Source: Paracoccaceae bacterium (GTDB lineage: Bacteria > Pseudomonadota > Alphaproteobacteria > Rhodobacterales > Rhodobacteraceae). Taken from it: a stretch of DNA of 7,177 nt. Below, piece after piece: positions 6,686 to 7,177 of the stretch (position 1 is its first letter; each line of letters opens with the position of its first letter). The notes beneath the pieces were generated by a model. It ran no database searches. It saw only the letters and a program-made list of their open reading frames with translations, and had not been told where the DNA came from. The translations under genes were made by a program, and so were the position numbers. The stretch is from NCBI GenBank assembly GCA_023263735.1, contig JALQUQ010000133.1:1-7177 (forward strand), given 5' to 3'.

Positions 6686-7177
6686 GCCTGCACCCCCAAA
6701 ACCGAAACCGTTTCGCCCGCCAGATCGTGGAAATAGCGCTGCATCATATTGACCGCCGTCTGCTGACGATAGGCGGCCGAGGCGCGCATGTCGGACATCG
6801 GCGTGAAATCCTGCGCCAAGGCGGCCTTGGCCGCATCGATGGCCGGTTGCGCCCAGTCTTTCCCGATCAACGCGGCCTCGGCCCCCGCGGCGCGTTTGGG
6901 AATGCCCGCCATGCCGCCAAAGGCGATGCGGGCCGCGGTCACACGACCATCGGTCACGGTCACGTTGAAACAGCCACAGACGGCCGAGATGTCCTGATCA
7001 AAGCGCTTGGACAGCTTGTAGCAGCGCAGGGCGGGGGCCTCGGTCGGAACCGTGACCGCCTCGACAAATTCGCCCATCCGACGGTCTTGTTTGCGGTAGT
7101 CCAGAAAGTAGTCTTCCAGCGGCAACGCGCGGCGTTCGGTGCCGCGACGTAGATGCAGCGTGGCACCCAGCGCGATC
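6682..7177 (-). CDS. xdhA: Xanthine dehydrogenase small subunit, C-terminal part (partial)
   Basis: This is the last 164 codons of the iron-sulfur/FAD subunit of xanthine dehydrogenase; the 5' part lies beyond the right edge. XdhA carries two [2Fe-2S] clusters and FAD and passes electrons from the molybdenum subunit to NAD+ in the cytoplasm. What is visible is the end of the FAD-binding domain ([12 protein letters not shown] at the edge) followed by the CO-dehydrogenase-flavoprotein C-terminal domain, with the family motifs [34 protein letters not shown] and [13 protein letters not shown]. The reading frame is open to the edge, so a TTG at 7125 is an internal Leu codon and not a start. The family is usually about 460-490 residues, so roughly 300 N-terminal residues, including the iron-sulfur domains, are outside. 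Its TGA stop shares four bases (ATGA) with the xdhB start, which fits the two subunits being made together. Family identity is clear; the symbol follows R. capsulatus usage. Confidence 0.93.
   Translation of the reverse strand, partial: IALGATLHLRRGTERRALPLEDYFLDYRKQDRRMGEFVEAVTVPTEAPALRCYKLSKRFDQDISAVCGCFNVTVTDGRVTAARIAFGGMAGIPKRAAGAEAALIGKDWAQPAIDAAKAALAQDFTPMSDMRASAAYRQQTAVNMMQRYFHDLAGETVSVLGVQA

Noticed and set aside
5228..6736. Plus-strand open frame of 502 codons opposite xdhB
   Set aside because: It lies wholly antisense to xdhB, and its translation is rich in His, Arg, Gln and Pro with no family motif. Long antisense frames are expected in high-GC genes with strong third-position bias.
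1..7177. CRISPR array, insertion sequence, tRNA or phage genes
   Set aside because: No spaced direct repeats, transposase motifs, terminal repeats or tRNA-like folds were seen; the window is almost entirely filled by six metabolic genes on one strand.

Overview
The window reads as a high-GC alphaproteobacterial locus, most likely Rhodobacterales (Rhodobacter/Roseobacter relatives). That placement rests on codon use, on the split xdhA/xdhB/xdhC layout, and on the closeness of XdhB to the Rhodobacter capsulatus type of xanthine dehydrogenase. No rRNA or other marker gene is present, so it is an inference.

All real genes lie on the minus strand and follow each other without a convincing internal terminator. 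In transcription order (right to left) they are: the 3' part of xdhA (runs off the right edge, ends at 6682), xdhB (6685-4370), xdhC (4380-3430), a double-domain ABC ATPase (3433-1904), a first membrane permease (1825-737) and a second membrane permease (737 to the left edge, incomplete). Four of the five junctions overlap: ATGA (4 bp) at xdhA/xdhB and at xdhC/ATPase, 11 bp at xdhB/xdhC, and TGATG (1 bp) at permease 1/permease 2. The only gap is the 78 bp between the ATPase and permease 1. It holds two back-to-back perfect inverted repeats.

Together the genes form a purine uptake and oxidation module. The ABC genes belong to the importer type that works with BMP-family binding proteins (nucleoside/purine uptake). 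The xdh genes encode molybdenum-flavin xanthine dehydrogenase (hypoxanthine to xanthine to urate, NAD+ reduced) and its cofactor-insertion chaperone. The ATPase start codon overlaps the xdhC stop codon, so importer and enzyme are probably expressed from one message. The binding protein, the rest of xdhA and later purine-catabolic genes are not in the window.

This is mainly a recognisable catabolic operon. I found no strong sign of an undescribed system. The points most worth a second look are the paired palindromes at 1841-1887, the left-edge tail of permease 2, which departs from the family pattern I expect, and the AT-rich end of xdhC at the enzyme/transporter seam. The plus strand carries several long open frames, all of which look like mirror images of the minus-strand genes.
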